Assembly: GCA_024138025.1 (NCBI GenBank)
Contig: JAMXBD010000025.1
Location: forward strand, 997,501-1,061,500
Origin: Combretum micranthum
Taxonomy: Eukaryota > Streptophyta > Magnoliopsida > Myrtales > Combretaceae
Direction: 5' to 3'
DNA: 64,000 nt
A model generated the notes under the pieces. That model was not told where the DNA came from and searched no databases. It saw only the letters and a program-made list of their open reading frames with translations. A program made the position numbers and the translations under genes. Shown piece by piece: positions 23,701 to 35,348 of the stretch; position 1 is the first letter of the stretch; each line of letters starts with the position of its first letter.

Positions 23701-24606
23701 AAGCTTCATTTCTAAAAATATGAATCGTTCTTCTTATTAATAGTATGCTAAGTTTGTATTTAATTATAAGAACATCATGCTAACAACATTTTTGTGCTGG
23801 AACATCCTATTAAGATATGTAACATATTTTCAGTAAACTGATGTTTCCTCGATTATGCTTTTGCAGGATCATTTTTCCAAGAAGAAACATATGACCATTA
23901 ACCTCAAATATATAGGTAAGGGTCAAATATTTTCCCTGGCTATTCTGATTTATAAGCATGCAGAGCACTCTAGTAACTGAATGCCCTCTTTATATTGGCA
24001 GATCCTACATACATGATCCGTGCTGTACCAAGCAATGCTGCTGACAATGTTTACTGCACTCTTCTTGCTCAAAGTGCTGTTCATGGAGCAATGGCAGGAT
24101 ATACAGGCTTTGTAGTCGGACCTGTAAATGGAAGACAATGCTTCATTCCTTTCCATGTAAGCATAATTTACATTCAGTGCTGGACAGGGCACTTTAGATT
24201 TAAGATTGTTGAGAATGTAGAAACTAGTGTTGCATATATGAAAAATTTTCGCTATTTTACCACATTTCATGTGCGTGGCTGTATTTGATTGAGGGTATTA
24301 TGCATGTATTTAAAGATCTCTTTCATGCTTTTAAAGAGGCTATTGCTAAATGATGTATGGCGTCAGCAAATTTTACTATTCACTCACCTTTGTTTTGTGG
24401 TTGGTTTGCAGAGAATTAATGAGACGCAGAACCATGTTGTAATTACCGACCGGATGTGGGCAAGACTTTTGTCCTCAACAAATCAGCCGAGTTTCTTGAG
24501 TGCTAAAGACATACTTGTAGAAAAGCAAGCTGGAGAGCCTCCAAACCAGTCATTGGACGACAGCAATTATATAGATCATGGTTATCTTGAGAAAGAACAC
24601 AGCTAA
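20749..24606 (+). CDS. PFK: ATP-dependent 6-phosphofructokinase
   Basis: Phosphorylates fructose 6-phosphate to fructose 1,6-bisphosphate in glycolysis. Thirteen exons by eye: 20749-21045, 21575-21621, 21729-21768, 21981-22043, 22116-22253, 22343-22501, 22598-22651, 22812-22880, 22966-23095, 23278-23537, 23867-23915, 24002-24156, 24412-24606. All introns are GT-AG and the frame is open for 551 aa. Seen motifs: '[15 protein letters not shown]' near residue 80, 'GGLCPGLN' (165-172), 'GGDGTQKGA' (253-261), 'PKTIDNDI' (281-288), '[10 protein letters not shown]' and '[11 protein letters not shown]'. The Lys in PKTIDND is typical of plant PFKs. The plant-type N-terminal block fits the PFK3/PFK7-like group, usually cytosolic. 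The first 70 residues are Ser/Gln/Asn-rich with a QHQQQQ tract and are not conserved; a plastid address is not excluded. Confidence 0.95.
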
Positions 24607-26484
24607 TTGTGATTCATATGGCCACCTTAAGGATTCTTATTGATTCTTTTTATGTCAGTCTAGAGCTTGCTCTTAAAAATGGCTCTTTAGAATTATTCTG
24701 TAATCAAACAATTTTGTTGTAATAATATCAGAAGCCTACTTTCAACCAATGTTTTGTTTCCATGATCTTGTTGTACTTAACATTGTCCCCTTCATATCCT
24801 TAAATTCAAATCCTATGTGCACATGTACGGCATATATTATAAACTTGTATCCATCAGATGTATAAGCCATAAATTTTGGTCATTGACACAACTATTAGGC
24901 GCATCTACCACTGGACATAAACCAAAAGATACCTATAATTAATTGAGTTATGTGCCATTTTGAAGAGTCACCATGTTCTAAAATCCAAAACTACATTCAA
25001 ATGTTCCTTAGATTGTCTGGACCAATGTTCAAGGTCACATAATTTGACATTATAAGATGTTTCAGTCAGAAGATTTTGAGAATGTTAAATTAGGGCCTTT
25101 AGTCACAAGACACAGATCCATAGTGACTAATTATAAACACAAATTTCATTAGGACATTTTTCACTTTGTCCAAGTTTTTCCTTTTAAATGTGCTAGTTCT
25201 GTTCACTGTTTTACCCCCTTCAATTTATTGTCTTAAATCAATTAGAAGTTGGATTTGTTCACCCTCTCATGAACATTAGCTGGCATCCTCATTCCTCATC
25301 TTCCTCAAATATCATTCCAGGAAGTTCGCTGCTGCCAGTTTCTATCAAAATTGGATGTTCCGTATTGATGTATAAGCCCTAAAGAAGTCTTTCTTAATTT
25401 TATCTTGTTAAGCTGTGAAAGTTGCAGCATCTTGTCTAATTGTATAATCTAAATACTAGGAGAAAATAAATTATATCTGACCATTATTAGGATGTGAGTT
25501 CCTTAATATACGTAAACTTATTAACTTCTCGCATAAGACAATTGAAGATACGGATAGGATCAATGTATTCTGCCTTATAAATTATTTTTCAACATTACAA
25601 CTCTTCTTGCATGCAAGAATTTGAGTCTTCAGACAATAAAAGTTTATGCCTCTTAGTATTTCTGACCAAGATTGTTACAACAATTTGGGCCTATTATTTC
25701 ATTATCGTGTCTTATTTCCTCCATTCCGGTAATGCATAATTGTTTAAGGATTCATAGACATGAGAGTTGAGACATCAAGGATAACGCAGCAACAATTTAT
25801 ATACAGGCCTTTTCCCATTTAACGGAGTTGGCTATATAGATCCTATATTCATTAGATCTATTTTTTTGGAGGCAATTAAATTGGTGCTTGTTGGCATCAA
25901 GTGAAAGTCTATTTTATTTTCAGCAATACTTACTAGAGTGTAAGCGGAAATGAATTCTAATGAATAACAGATAGAATTTTGTCGTATATTAGAGCATTAT
26001 TCCAATCTAACACACTTACTGAGCAATTGGGTATGAATTGCATAAAATCAAATGCTGATGCAAGTTCCAAGGGGTGCTTAAGAAGAAAATACCCGGACTG
26101 TTCTTGAATGATCATCAAGGAATGGCACAAAACAAGACATGGAAGAAGTGCAATGATATTGCCCCATTCATGAGCTTCAGAATGTAGCAGACTATAATGA
26201 CTCTAGAGAAAGAACAAGACTGATCAAAAACTTCAAAGGAGGAAGACCAAGCCAACCCATTGAAGAGGAGATGAGATACATTTGCCTTATGATTGATAGA
26301 ACTTTAGGAAAACCCATATTCAACCAAATAAAACTATCGATCTATCCCCGTGATCCTGCAATCATATTTGTTGTCTTTAGTCTTTAGATCCTTTAAAAAA
26401 AAAACAAAAACAGAATGAGATGGCTAGAAGTGAGTTGAAATAAAAAAGCCAGACAAAACAAATGGCATTACCCAGCTTAGCAAT
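24607..26484. other. PFK 3' UTR and intergenic DNA
   Basis: The first 100-150 bases are the likely PFK 3' UTR (AT-rich, 'ttttgttgtaataatatc' near 24710-24730). The rest has no supported gene. Sequence around 26040-26330 looks purine-rich and possibly once coding, but no product could be read. Confidence 0.5.
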
Positions 26485-27985
26485 TCAGGCAACAGAGTTG
26501 GATAATTTTTTAATTTGCGTGATCAGGGCATCATACTCCTCTCTTGAAATTGTGACTGTATCACTGGAAGAACCACTTGCAAGCGTAGCTACATTCTTTC
26601 CACTAGGTTTTTGAGCTGAATGAATGCCCTTCAACGTGTCTGCAGCCATATTTGATTTCTTGCAAGGCTTCCCATGAAGATCATAACAAGTATCAGCTGT
26701 ACGATTCTCTCTTCCCCAGTGAGAACACGACAGTCCACTACTTTTCCCAATCCGCTTTCTGTCTTTATCCCTTCCCCTGGAACCCCCCCCTAGCATTTGA
26801 ATTTTGACCATCCAAATCTCCACTAGAACTATCCTTCTTTCTAATGGAACCAACCGAGGCATAATCGCTTCCTCCTAAAATTTCATCATAAAGTGAAAAG
26901 GTAGATGCATTGAGAACATGATGATAGGCACTGCTCAATGATGTTACTGTGCCACCTACTCCTGGTAATACTTTCTTTCTAGCCGATTGAAGACTGCCAC
27001 GCAATCCACTTAAAAACTTGCATACATAGAACTCTTCTCTGTGTTCCTTCAATGTCTCCAAATCACAAGTGAGTGGATGGTATTGATACAATTCATCAAT
27101 AATACCAATAAGGGCTTTATAATAATCCACCACAGATACATCGATTTTTCTGGAATTTATTCGTTCCTCTCCTTGCTTCAAGCAAAGCATCTTGTCGTAA
27201 AGATCATAAACTTTAGAAACATTTAGTTTCTTCCAAGCATTGGCCTTATGATTCTCTCCTCCTAAATGAGAAACATTGGAGCTTAGATCGCGATCACCAC
27301 CCAAACTGTCTTTGTTCTTCTTCTTCTTATTCCTAACAGAGTAAATTTGTGGATAATCTCCTTGGGGAAAGGCAGCTGCACCAAGAATTCGCTCATAAGC
27401 ACTAAGCAATGAAGGCAAACTACTATCTTCTGGCAATAATCTACTCCTAGCTTCTTCGAATTTGCTCTGTAATCCACTGAAAAACTTGCAAACATAAAAT
27501 TCCTCTCTCTGTTTCATCACAGTATCCTAGTCACTGGTAAGGGGGTGGCATTGATTTAATTCATCAGTAATCCCTTTAAGTGCATTGTAATAATCTTTTA
27601 CAGCGCTATATCCTTGCTCCAAGGGGAACATTTTCTCGTAAAGATCATAAACTCTAGAAACATTTTCGTCTATAGAATAAATCTCGCCAAGAGTGTCCCA
27701 TATTTCTTTAGCAGTTTCAAGATCCTTAATATCTAGAATCACATGAAATTCCATAGATTGAAGCAACCATGAAATGACCTGACTATTACCAGCTTTCCAT
27801 TCCTTATACTCTTCGCTATCAATTGAGGGAGGGTTTGAAGTAATAAACTCGAATTTCGAGTAAGCCTGAAGAAAAACTTTCATGGCCATAGCCCAGTATT
27901 TATGATTGCCACCATTCAACTTAATGCTAAGAGGATTCAGGAGATTCAAATGTGATTGTGATCGAGTTGAACTCCTAAGCCACAA
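26485..27985 (-). pseudogene. gag-only Copia-like (UBN2-type) gene with internal duplication
   Basis: On the minus strand, from 27985, the reading 'LSIKLNGGNHKYWAMAMKVF' and 'ETAKEIWDTLGEIYS' matches the N-terminal region of plant Copia gag. A block from 'VSRVYDLYEKM' to 'SLLSAYERILGAA' (about 27661-27365) is repeated as 'VSKVYDLYDKM' to 'SLSSAYHHVLNAS' (about 27220-26897). A degenerate zinc knuckle follows ('CSHWGRENRTADTCYDLHG'; second Cys and His lost), then 'TISREEYDALITQ' and a stop at 26485. One in-frame TAG (27527-27529) and a frameshift at a run of eight G (about 26785-26793) break it. No protease, integrase or reverse transcriptase follows and no LTR was found. It is either a gag-derived stand-alone gene, now decayed, or a relic of a truncated element. 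Confidence 0.75.
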
Positions 27986-29935
27986 ATTGATAAATGTTTT
28001 GTTGCCTAGCTAGGGGTTTGTTTTCTTGAGGAGAACATGTGAAGAGGTGATATTTTGGTTCAATAGGGTAGGGAAGTTCCTTTTATTTAAGCCTGGTTTG
28101 ACGATTTTAAATTGAATGCTACAGTTATAATCCTGATTCTCAAATATCCTCAACGGTCAAATTTGTTTGGATCGTGAGAATTTTGTTGGCATCGGATTTA
28201 TATTGGGCTAGTATTTATAATTTTGTATCGATTCAGTATCAGTTTAATCAATTTATGAGTAAAACTATATATCCAAACAGGCTTATCTTTTACCTTTCTA
28301 AGATTGGACATATGATACATTATTGTTAATTGGGAAAATTTTTATCTTTAGTTCATTTTGTTATGGGATTGATCCTTGAATTATAAAAATGGCTAAGATT
28401 TATTATCTCTGTAATTACTGCCATTGCCATTTTTTACTCTGGTTTTTATAAAAATAACGTAATTAAATTCTAATCTCTTTTTATTGTCATAATTTCTAAA
28501 ATTATCATATAGAGGCATATCAACAACTCACATTATTTTCAACTGTGATCGAATTAATAAGATAGTTAATATTTCAATTACTATACTTATTTTAACAGTT
28601 AAGTAGTTGACTGGAATGTCTCATCGACGAGACCACAAAAGCTAGTTCTTAGAAGCATAGTATATGCAAACATACATGCTTCTTTTATATATAAGATTGT
28701 TTTAAGCATTACCTTATTCGGACTTCAGTCTTATTAATAAATCCACTCAATAACATCATTAATGAAAATTGAGTTGAATAGACGAATATGTGTAATATAT
28801 ATATATATTCACCTCGGTCACAAGATAGCAATATAGATTTAATAAGTGTATTTAAAGAAAGAAAATAAATATTGTATTATTACTGAAAAATATCTTTTCT
28901 TGTTATGCTTATGATTTGTAGCTAATTTTAATCTGGCAAGGATTGAATATAGTGGACTGAATTAGATTCCTATAAACGATGAGTCCGCAAAACATAATAT
29001 GATTAGTGGCATGTCAGGATTGGACTCGATGTGGCCACCTTATAACTTAAGTCATCAAGTATATTGATCAAAAGATAATTGATAAGTACGAGAAGGAGAG
29101 TTTAGGTGATGTTATCCTTTTTTGTTGAGAGGAGAAAATTACTTCGAGTCGATACTGTTATCAACTAGACATTGGCCCTAAGCGGTCAATGGACTGAACT
29201 TGGCTTGGAAGGCTTGTGGATTATATTAGATTGTTAACAGTGCTAAACTTGAATTTGCACTTGATTTGAAATTTTAAAATCAAATTCAATCAAATTTAGA
29301 ATTTTAAAGTCAACGTCAACTAGAAAAAGTATTACTCGATTAAGTTTATTTACACTTGATTGATCTAAAAATATTTTTATATTCAAATTAAAATAATATT
29401 AGTATCTAAACTTCATTGAAACTCAATTAACATTTAAATTTGATGCAAGTTTAATTAGTTCAAATTTATAAACCACTTAAGCTAAGCATAACAAAAATTA
29501 AAATTAAAATTGTCTCAACAAATTAGTCAAATAGTTTAAATTTGAATTCAACTCTAATGTTCTCAAATCTAATCCAAAGAGACATATTTGTTTTATCATA
29601 TTCTTGTTATTTTGGTATCATATTTTTATCACTTTCGAATAGATATTTGTCAAGAAATAATTATCGATGAAAAATTGATAGTTTTACTCATAAAAATGAA
29701 TAAATATATATATGATACATGTATAATATAGATAAATTATAAATATAAATATGATAGATAATCCATAAACAGTTTGATTTGTTTACACCGAAAAAGAGTA
29801 TACCACATGCAGTCCAATCCATGCTCATTTATATTTGTGTAGCAGCCATGTTCTGATTTTGGAATCCAGTTCGCGAAGCTGCACAGCCCATTATGCACGG
29901 CCAGCCCATTTGAATATTTCTCCTTCAAAGTCCCT
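27986..29935. other. intergenic DNA
   Basis: No supported gene. An (AT)n tract lies near 28797-28810. Between about 29240 and 29560 there is a diverged repeat of 'aaattcaaatttag', 'cttgattt' and 'aactcaatt' phrases, similar in style to the CTCGA-rich repeat at 17.9 kb but more decayed. The minus-strand ORF 29737-30036 is a shadow of the AP-4 sigma promoter and first exon. Confidence 0.55.
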
Positions 29936-29994
29936 TCTCTCTCTCTCTCTCTCTCTTCCCTCCTCTGTCTCTGTCTTTTGTGGATCGTGGAGAA
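29936..29994 (+). promoter_or_regulatory. CT-rich 5' UTR of AP-4 sigma
   Basis: A (CT)n tract at 29936-29956 continues as CT-rich sequence to 29978, just before the ATG. Pyrimidine-rich leaders of this kind are common in plant housekeeping genes. Confidence 0.6.
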
Positions 29995-32900
29995 ATGGGT
30001 ATCAGATTCATATTGATGGTGAATAAACAAGGACAAACTCGTCTTGCCCAGTATTACGAATACCTAACTCTTGAAGAAAGACGCGCTCTTGAAGCTGAAA
30101 TCGTTCGCAAATGCCTCGCTCGTACTGAGCAACAGGTTTCCTCTTGTTTCTTCTTTCCAATGAATTCAGCTTTAACCAAATCGCTCTTCAATCAGGGCTA
30201 CTTTCATCTGATTAAGTAGGTCGTAATTCTAGTTGAGTTTCCTTAATTATCGAATTCAAGGTTGATTGGATAATGGATCCATGATTTTTTCTATTAAGTA
30301 GTGAACTCTAATCTGATGGATATAGATTCCGTCTCATTGTAACCTTAGTATAGATTTAATTTAATGGAGTATGACTCGGTGGGTTTTCTGGATTTCTAAT
30401 TTGGAAAGACTGAGAAAGTATATAGAGCTGTTTTTAGGGGAAGTAAATAATATCATTGAATGAAGAGAATATGCAGAGATGAGATGTGGTAACTTGGTGC
30501 ATATTGCATCGGTGCATAAGATGTGAGGGGGAAGAACTTAGTGTAGATACTGAAAGAAAAACAGATATGATTTGCTTTTACATTAAGCTCCTGCTGGTTG
30601 TATAAGATGAAAATTATGTGGTGGAGTCTAATACATTACAGGGTCGATTGCAACTTACGTGCTGGGAGTTAATTGATTGATGGCCAACAGCACATAGTTT
30701 CTTTTTTAAGGTTTAGTATTTGACGCCTGGAAAAAGGATTGTGCTCTATCTATCTGTATTAGCGATTAGCAACTGCTGCTGGTCATATTTTTTGGGGAAT
30801 TAGCTTGTTGCAAGCTGGGCTATGAAAACTTAATACTATCTTATTATGCCTTTTCCTGGACTCTGAAGTAGAACATGTATATGTATCACGATGCCCAGAC
30901 GCATGGATATATGTCTTTTCTTCGGGTAATAAACTTCTGTCTGTTCAAGTTATTTTTTTAATTGGGCAACTGCCTACTGCAACCAGGGACATTCGTGCTG
31001 GTTGCTGAAATTGTTGGGTGAAACTTGAAAGCATAGCAGTTTGGCATTTCTTAATGTTCTTTTCTGATACTCACTCAAGAAATTAAGTGCCATTTTTTTG
31101 GGAAAATGAGGTGCTTTCATTTTGTGAACTTGAAATGCATTCAGTTTCATGAGAGTACATCACGTGACAGCAATCAGCTACTACCCAAGAACATATGCTA
31201 GCCGTCTGGTTTAGTGGTAGAGTTCCTAAGTCCATCGTTACAGGTCAAACATTAGTCTTGGTTAAAAAAGAGAAAACAAGAGCATCTAGGGCTTTCTTTA
31301 TTCTACTGGCATTATTATCTTATTATTACCAGTTGTTTGCTGTGGATCTAACTAAATTTCAACATCCTTATCGATGTATCGAGGGTATAGTGCTTCCAGC
31401 TGCTAATGTGGTTTGCCATATATGTCTAAACCTAATATTTGGGAAAAAGAAAAGAGGGGAAAGAGGAAAAAAAAAAAGAACGTTATTCATTCTCATTTCA
31501 GATATTTCCTTTCTGAATTGTCACAGGAGACCTTGCAGTCTCCAAAGCAACAACTCTCACTTACCCCGAGTGAGGATATTTTGTTATCTTTTATTTAGCC
31601 TATTTTTTTTTGGCTGCATATTATTCTCCATCCATATCATATATTAAACTAGACTTTTTGGAAACAATGAAAACCACCTCTTCCATTCTTGGATTGTTTT
31701 TCCAGGTGAGTGAAAAATTTGGATTATTTATAGGAGGTTTACATTAAGCTATGGGTATAATCTGTGGATGGTGTTTATTCAAGAATTATGTTAATGCATT
31801 TCCTAGTGACACATAAACAAGGTATTTTGGGTCCTTTATAGAGAATATAGATCATAGATATTTGTTATATGATAACCATTAGCATATTGTGTAGAGTCTG
31901 ATGAGGGAAGAAAGTGAAAGTTTCATAGAGTCAAGAGAGGTACGCAGAGGGAAAAGGTGATTGAGTAACTGAATGAGGCTTAAGTCTAGCACATAGTTAT
32001 CTAGTGGTTACAGCAAGAGCTTGGACTTATCATCATTGAGAGGGTGTCGCCTCAATTAACTAGGACCAGTGCAATCATGTACTTGCTGCTTCATGTTTTA
32101 CTTTTTTGTCATGTATGGAAAACCTATGCTACTAATGATTATTTCTGTATTGGACTAATTATGTGAAATGATTTTGAATGATCCCTTTTTTGTCTTTCAT
32201 GTGCTGACAGTGTTCGTTTGTTGAGCATCGGAACTACAAAATTGTGTATAGGCGCTATGCATCACTCTTCTTCCTAGTTGGAGTTGACGATGATGAGGTT
32301 AGGCACTCTATTATGGCCTACTCTTTTGAAATCTACCTGTAAATTGTACGTTCAAGAAGCATCTAACCGTCATATAACCCCATGACTTACTAAAAGTACT
32401 GAATATTTTTGGTCATGTTAAAATAGATCATCGATGCTTTAATGATGTTTCAAATAGATGTATCGTTAGAATTTCCCTATTGCTTGATGGTGCGCTTTTT
32501 ACATGTTTAAAAATCAATGAAGTTATAACCATATTATCTATTTGAAATTTATGTTAAACATTGGTCATTTATTTGGCCAACTTAAAATGTTTATGATCTG
32601 TTCGAGCATGGCCTGAGACATTGTTCTTTTGGTTCACTTGAAAAGTTAACGACTCATTTAAGTATGATTTTGATGTCCATAAACACTAATAAATTTATCC
32701 CCATTTTTAGTAATGGAGATAAACCTAGTTACCTCAAGGTAACCTCAAATTTTCACTTTTGACATTGCCTAATGCTTGCATTTTATAAGGACTCTCTTGT
32801 TGCACCTTGGTTTTTGGGTCTGCATGGTCATAAAGGAGCAACTTAACCATTGCTTCAGAATTCACTCTTCTCATTCTTTCTAGCGATAATAAGGGTGTTT

Positions 32901-33296
32901 TTTTATTTTTTATTTTTTATTTTTTTTACCCCCTGTTCATTTCATACTAATGATATTTTACCCTGTATTGCAGAATGAGCTTGCCATTTTGGAGTTTATT
33001 CATCTGTTAGTTGAAACCATGGATCGCCATTTTGGCAATGTGGTAAGTGTCTTGAAAATTGTGCAGATATTCATGGTTGCCAAAAGAAAAAAATAAATAA
33101 CTAATTCTTTCCCCGCATTTGGGAGATGTTTTGAGGAGTTGTTATTGTCCTGTTATTTCAGTGTGAGCTAGACATTATGTTCCACTTGGAGAAAGCACAT
33201 TTTATGCTAGAGGAGATGGTGATGAATGGATGCGTAGTTGAGACCAGTAAATCCAACATTTTGACACCTATACAGCTGATGGACAAAACATCATAA
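29995..33296 (+). CDS. AP4S: AP-4 adaptor complex sigma subunit
   Basis: Small chain of the heterotetrameric AP-4 coat at the trans-Golgi, which sorts membrane cargo including vacuolar sorting receptors. Four exons: 29995-30135, 32211-32297, 32974-33042 and 33162-33296, all GT-AG and all phase 0. They give 143 aa, the usual plant length. The N-terminus 'MGIRFILMVNKQGQTRLAQY' is the conserved sigma longin-like beta start. 'RRYASLFFLVG', 'DDDENELAILEFIHLLVE' and 'VCELDIMFHLEKAHFMLEE' follow the family pattern. 'MVNKQGQTRLAQY' and the 'MNGCVVETSK' tail point to AP-4 rather than AP-1 or AP-2. Intron 1 is long (2.07 kb). The gene runs tail-to-tail with the gamma-glutamyltransferase gene downstream. 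Confidence 0.95.
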
Positions 33297-35348
33297 AAGA
33301 AAACATATGCGAGCCGGCTCCCTGTTCATGATTGGAGTAAATAGTCGGTTTGTATTTTGTTGAACAATAGGATAATCTGTTGATAACACAACAGTGCGGT
33401 TGTGCATTTTGCTCCTGAGCCAAGAGAAAGGAGCTATCAACTGTTTTCAGAGCGAAACTTTCATATAGGCTTTTTGAAAGCTCAGATGTCAACACTAGGT
33501 TACTGTTTCCTGATCTATGAGGAACAAAGAAAGGCTGCTATTTTTTTACTTTATGTCATATCCTTCTACTGGTGTATTTTCTTGAATAATGATAGATTTT
33601 TGCTTGTGTGTGTTGGTGTTTAGTGTTTCACTCAAACTTCTCCTAATTGCTTTCAATGAATCTCGTTTTCCCAACTGATCTCCAAGGCTTTTGCCATGTA
33701 GAGATAGCCAGGAAAAGGGAACCTCTACAAGGTTTATCTTTGAAGGAAGTATTTATTCTTAAGTTGGGTTCTCTCTATAGGACAAAATGCAACTAAATTC
33801 TTTTCCTTTAACTTTTTGATAAATCTTTTCCTTTAAAATTTGCCAGTTGAATCAACATAGAATCGATAAGTTAAATACAATGATTATTTGATTGACTTTG
33901 TTATCTATGAACATTTTAAGTAACTTCTAGAGATGTTCTTTGTAGAGGACTAAAGATTGTTTTTATTAAATATTTAAATTCGACTCTTTGTGCTACTTGA
34001 ATATGGGTTCAAGGAGTTATGTCTTTATTGGGGAAGATCAAATAAGGTTTAACTTGCGACTTTTTATGTAAGAGATTAGGGGGGATGCAGCTAGACGATA
34101 AGGCTATTGGCATAAGAATTAGTCTATTTAGTTCTAATTTTTCTCAATCACTATAAAGAACTTCTTGTTGGAGGATCCAAAACTTTGATAAAATAGAAAT
34201 GGAAACATCATTGTGCTATTGGATTTTGATCTTGAGAGTTTAAACATTTGTAAAACACATTATTCATCACTACTAAAACGGCTTGTTTGGTATACAGGAA
34301 TGGATCGAAATGAAATCATGATTTCGGCTTCCCTTCTTTTTCCTGCATTTGGAAGCGTTATAAGAAGATGGAATCATAATTCTTTGGAATCGATGATTCC
34401 GGTTTTTAGGTGGAATCACGATATCATTCTACCTTTTATTAAGAATTTTTACTTAAATTATCTTTTTATTGTGTATAAATTTATTATGTTATTTTTTTAA
34501 AGAATATTTTTGATAAATTCTAATATAAACTAATTCATATCTATTCTAGTCTGTGTTTATATCCAAACAAAGAAATGAATTTGTTATTCCCATATTGATT
34601 CTATTCCTTCGATTCCAATCCATTCAATTCTGGATGATTTCTACGTACCAATGTGACAGTAGAATTTGATGCTTAATAACTCTTTCATTTGTCACAAGTG
34701 TGTTTGAGATAACTGAGATTGTCTACTCATTCTTCCTTTTGCACATCTCTTTTAATTACCCTTTTGTTCTCCTAGGCTACATGTAGCGCATGACTTGACA
34801 ACACAAGCAATACCAATTCATTTGAATCCTTATATCTACATTCTTAAGATTGTAAACAAAACTATTGTCACATGATTTATATTGTTACCGATGTACCCCT
34901 TCTATATATTTTAACTTCAAGAGGAAAAAAAAAAAAAGGAAAGGAAAAAGAAAGAAATAAAAGTGATTAAAATCCGAGTATAATTCAGTCATGAAGAACA
35001 CAAGGCGACCTGATCATCTGACCGATAATTGTGGTCAAGGTTTCATGATCATACCGAGGCACGCGTATCACTACTTGAACAGAAGTTGGACCCTATTGGA
35101 GACTTTGATTGAGGATATTTCTTCATAAATATCCCATAATTCAAATTACATCTTTTACAAACCAAATCGAATGTATGTGCTATCGCTTAAATAATGGACA
35201 CAAATCATATTCTAAGGTTGCACTCTTGATCTACTCAAAAGATAGAAGACAATTCAGATATGAGACTAACCAAATTGATCGAACCCGCTTATGTACGCTA
35301 AACAGAAGCAACATGGTTTACGCAGCATCTTTTCAATACAAAAAGACA
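33297..35348. other. AP-4 sigma 3' UTR and intergenic DNA
   Basis: Shared downstream region of two convergent genes. No supported ORF. It includes a candidate MITE at about 34280-34575 and a purine-rich tract near 34920-34965. Confidence 0.6.
34280..34575. mobile_element. candidate MITE
   Basis: The left end reads CTTGTTTGGTATACAGG. The right end reversed reads CTTTGTTTGGATATAAAC, a weak inverted repeat of about 10 bp. The interior repeats 'ggaatcg/ggaatgga' and 'gattcc' phrases on both strands, giving a fold-back look. No target duplication was confirmed. Confidence 0.35.

Noticed and set aside
29737..30036. 99-aa minus-strand ORF with an Arg/Glu-rich stretch
   Set aside because: The Arg/Glu run is the complement of the CT-rich AP-4 sigma leader; shadow ORF.
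31200..31272. Possible tRNA gene
   Set aside because: Only the A-box-like part fits. No B box, acceptor stem or cloverleaf could be formed.
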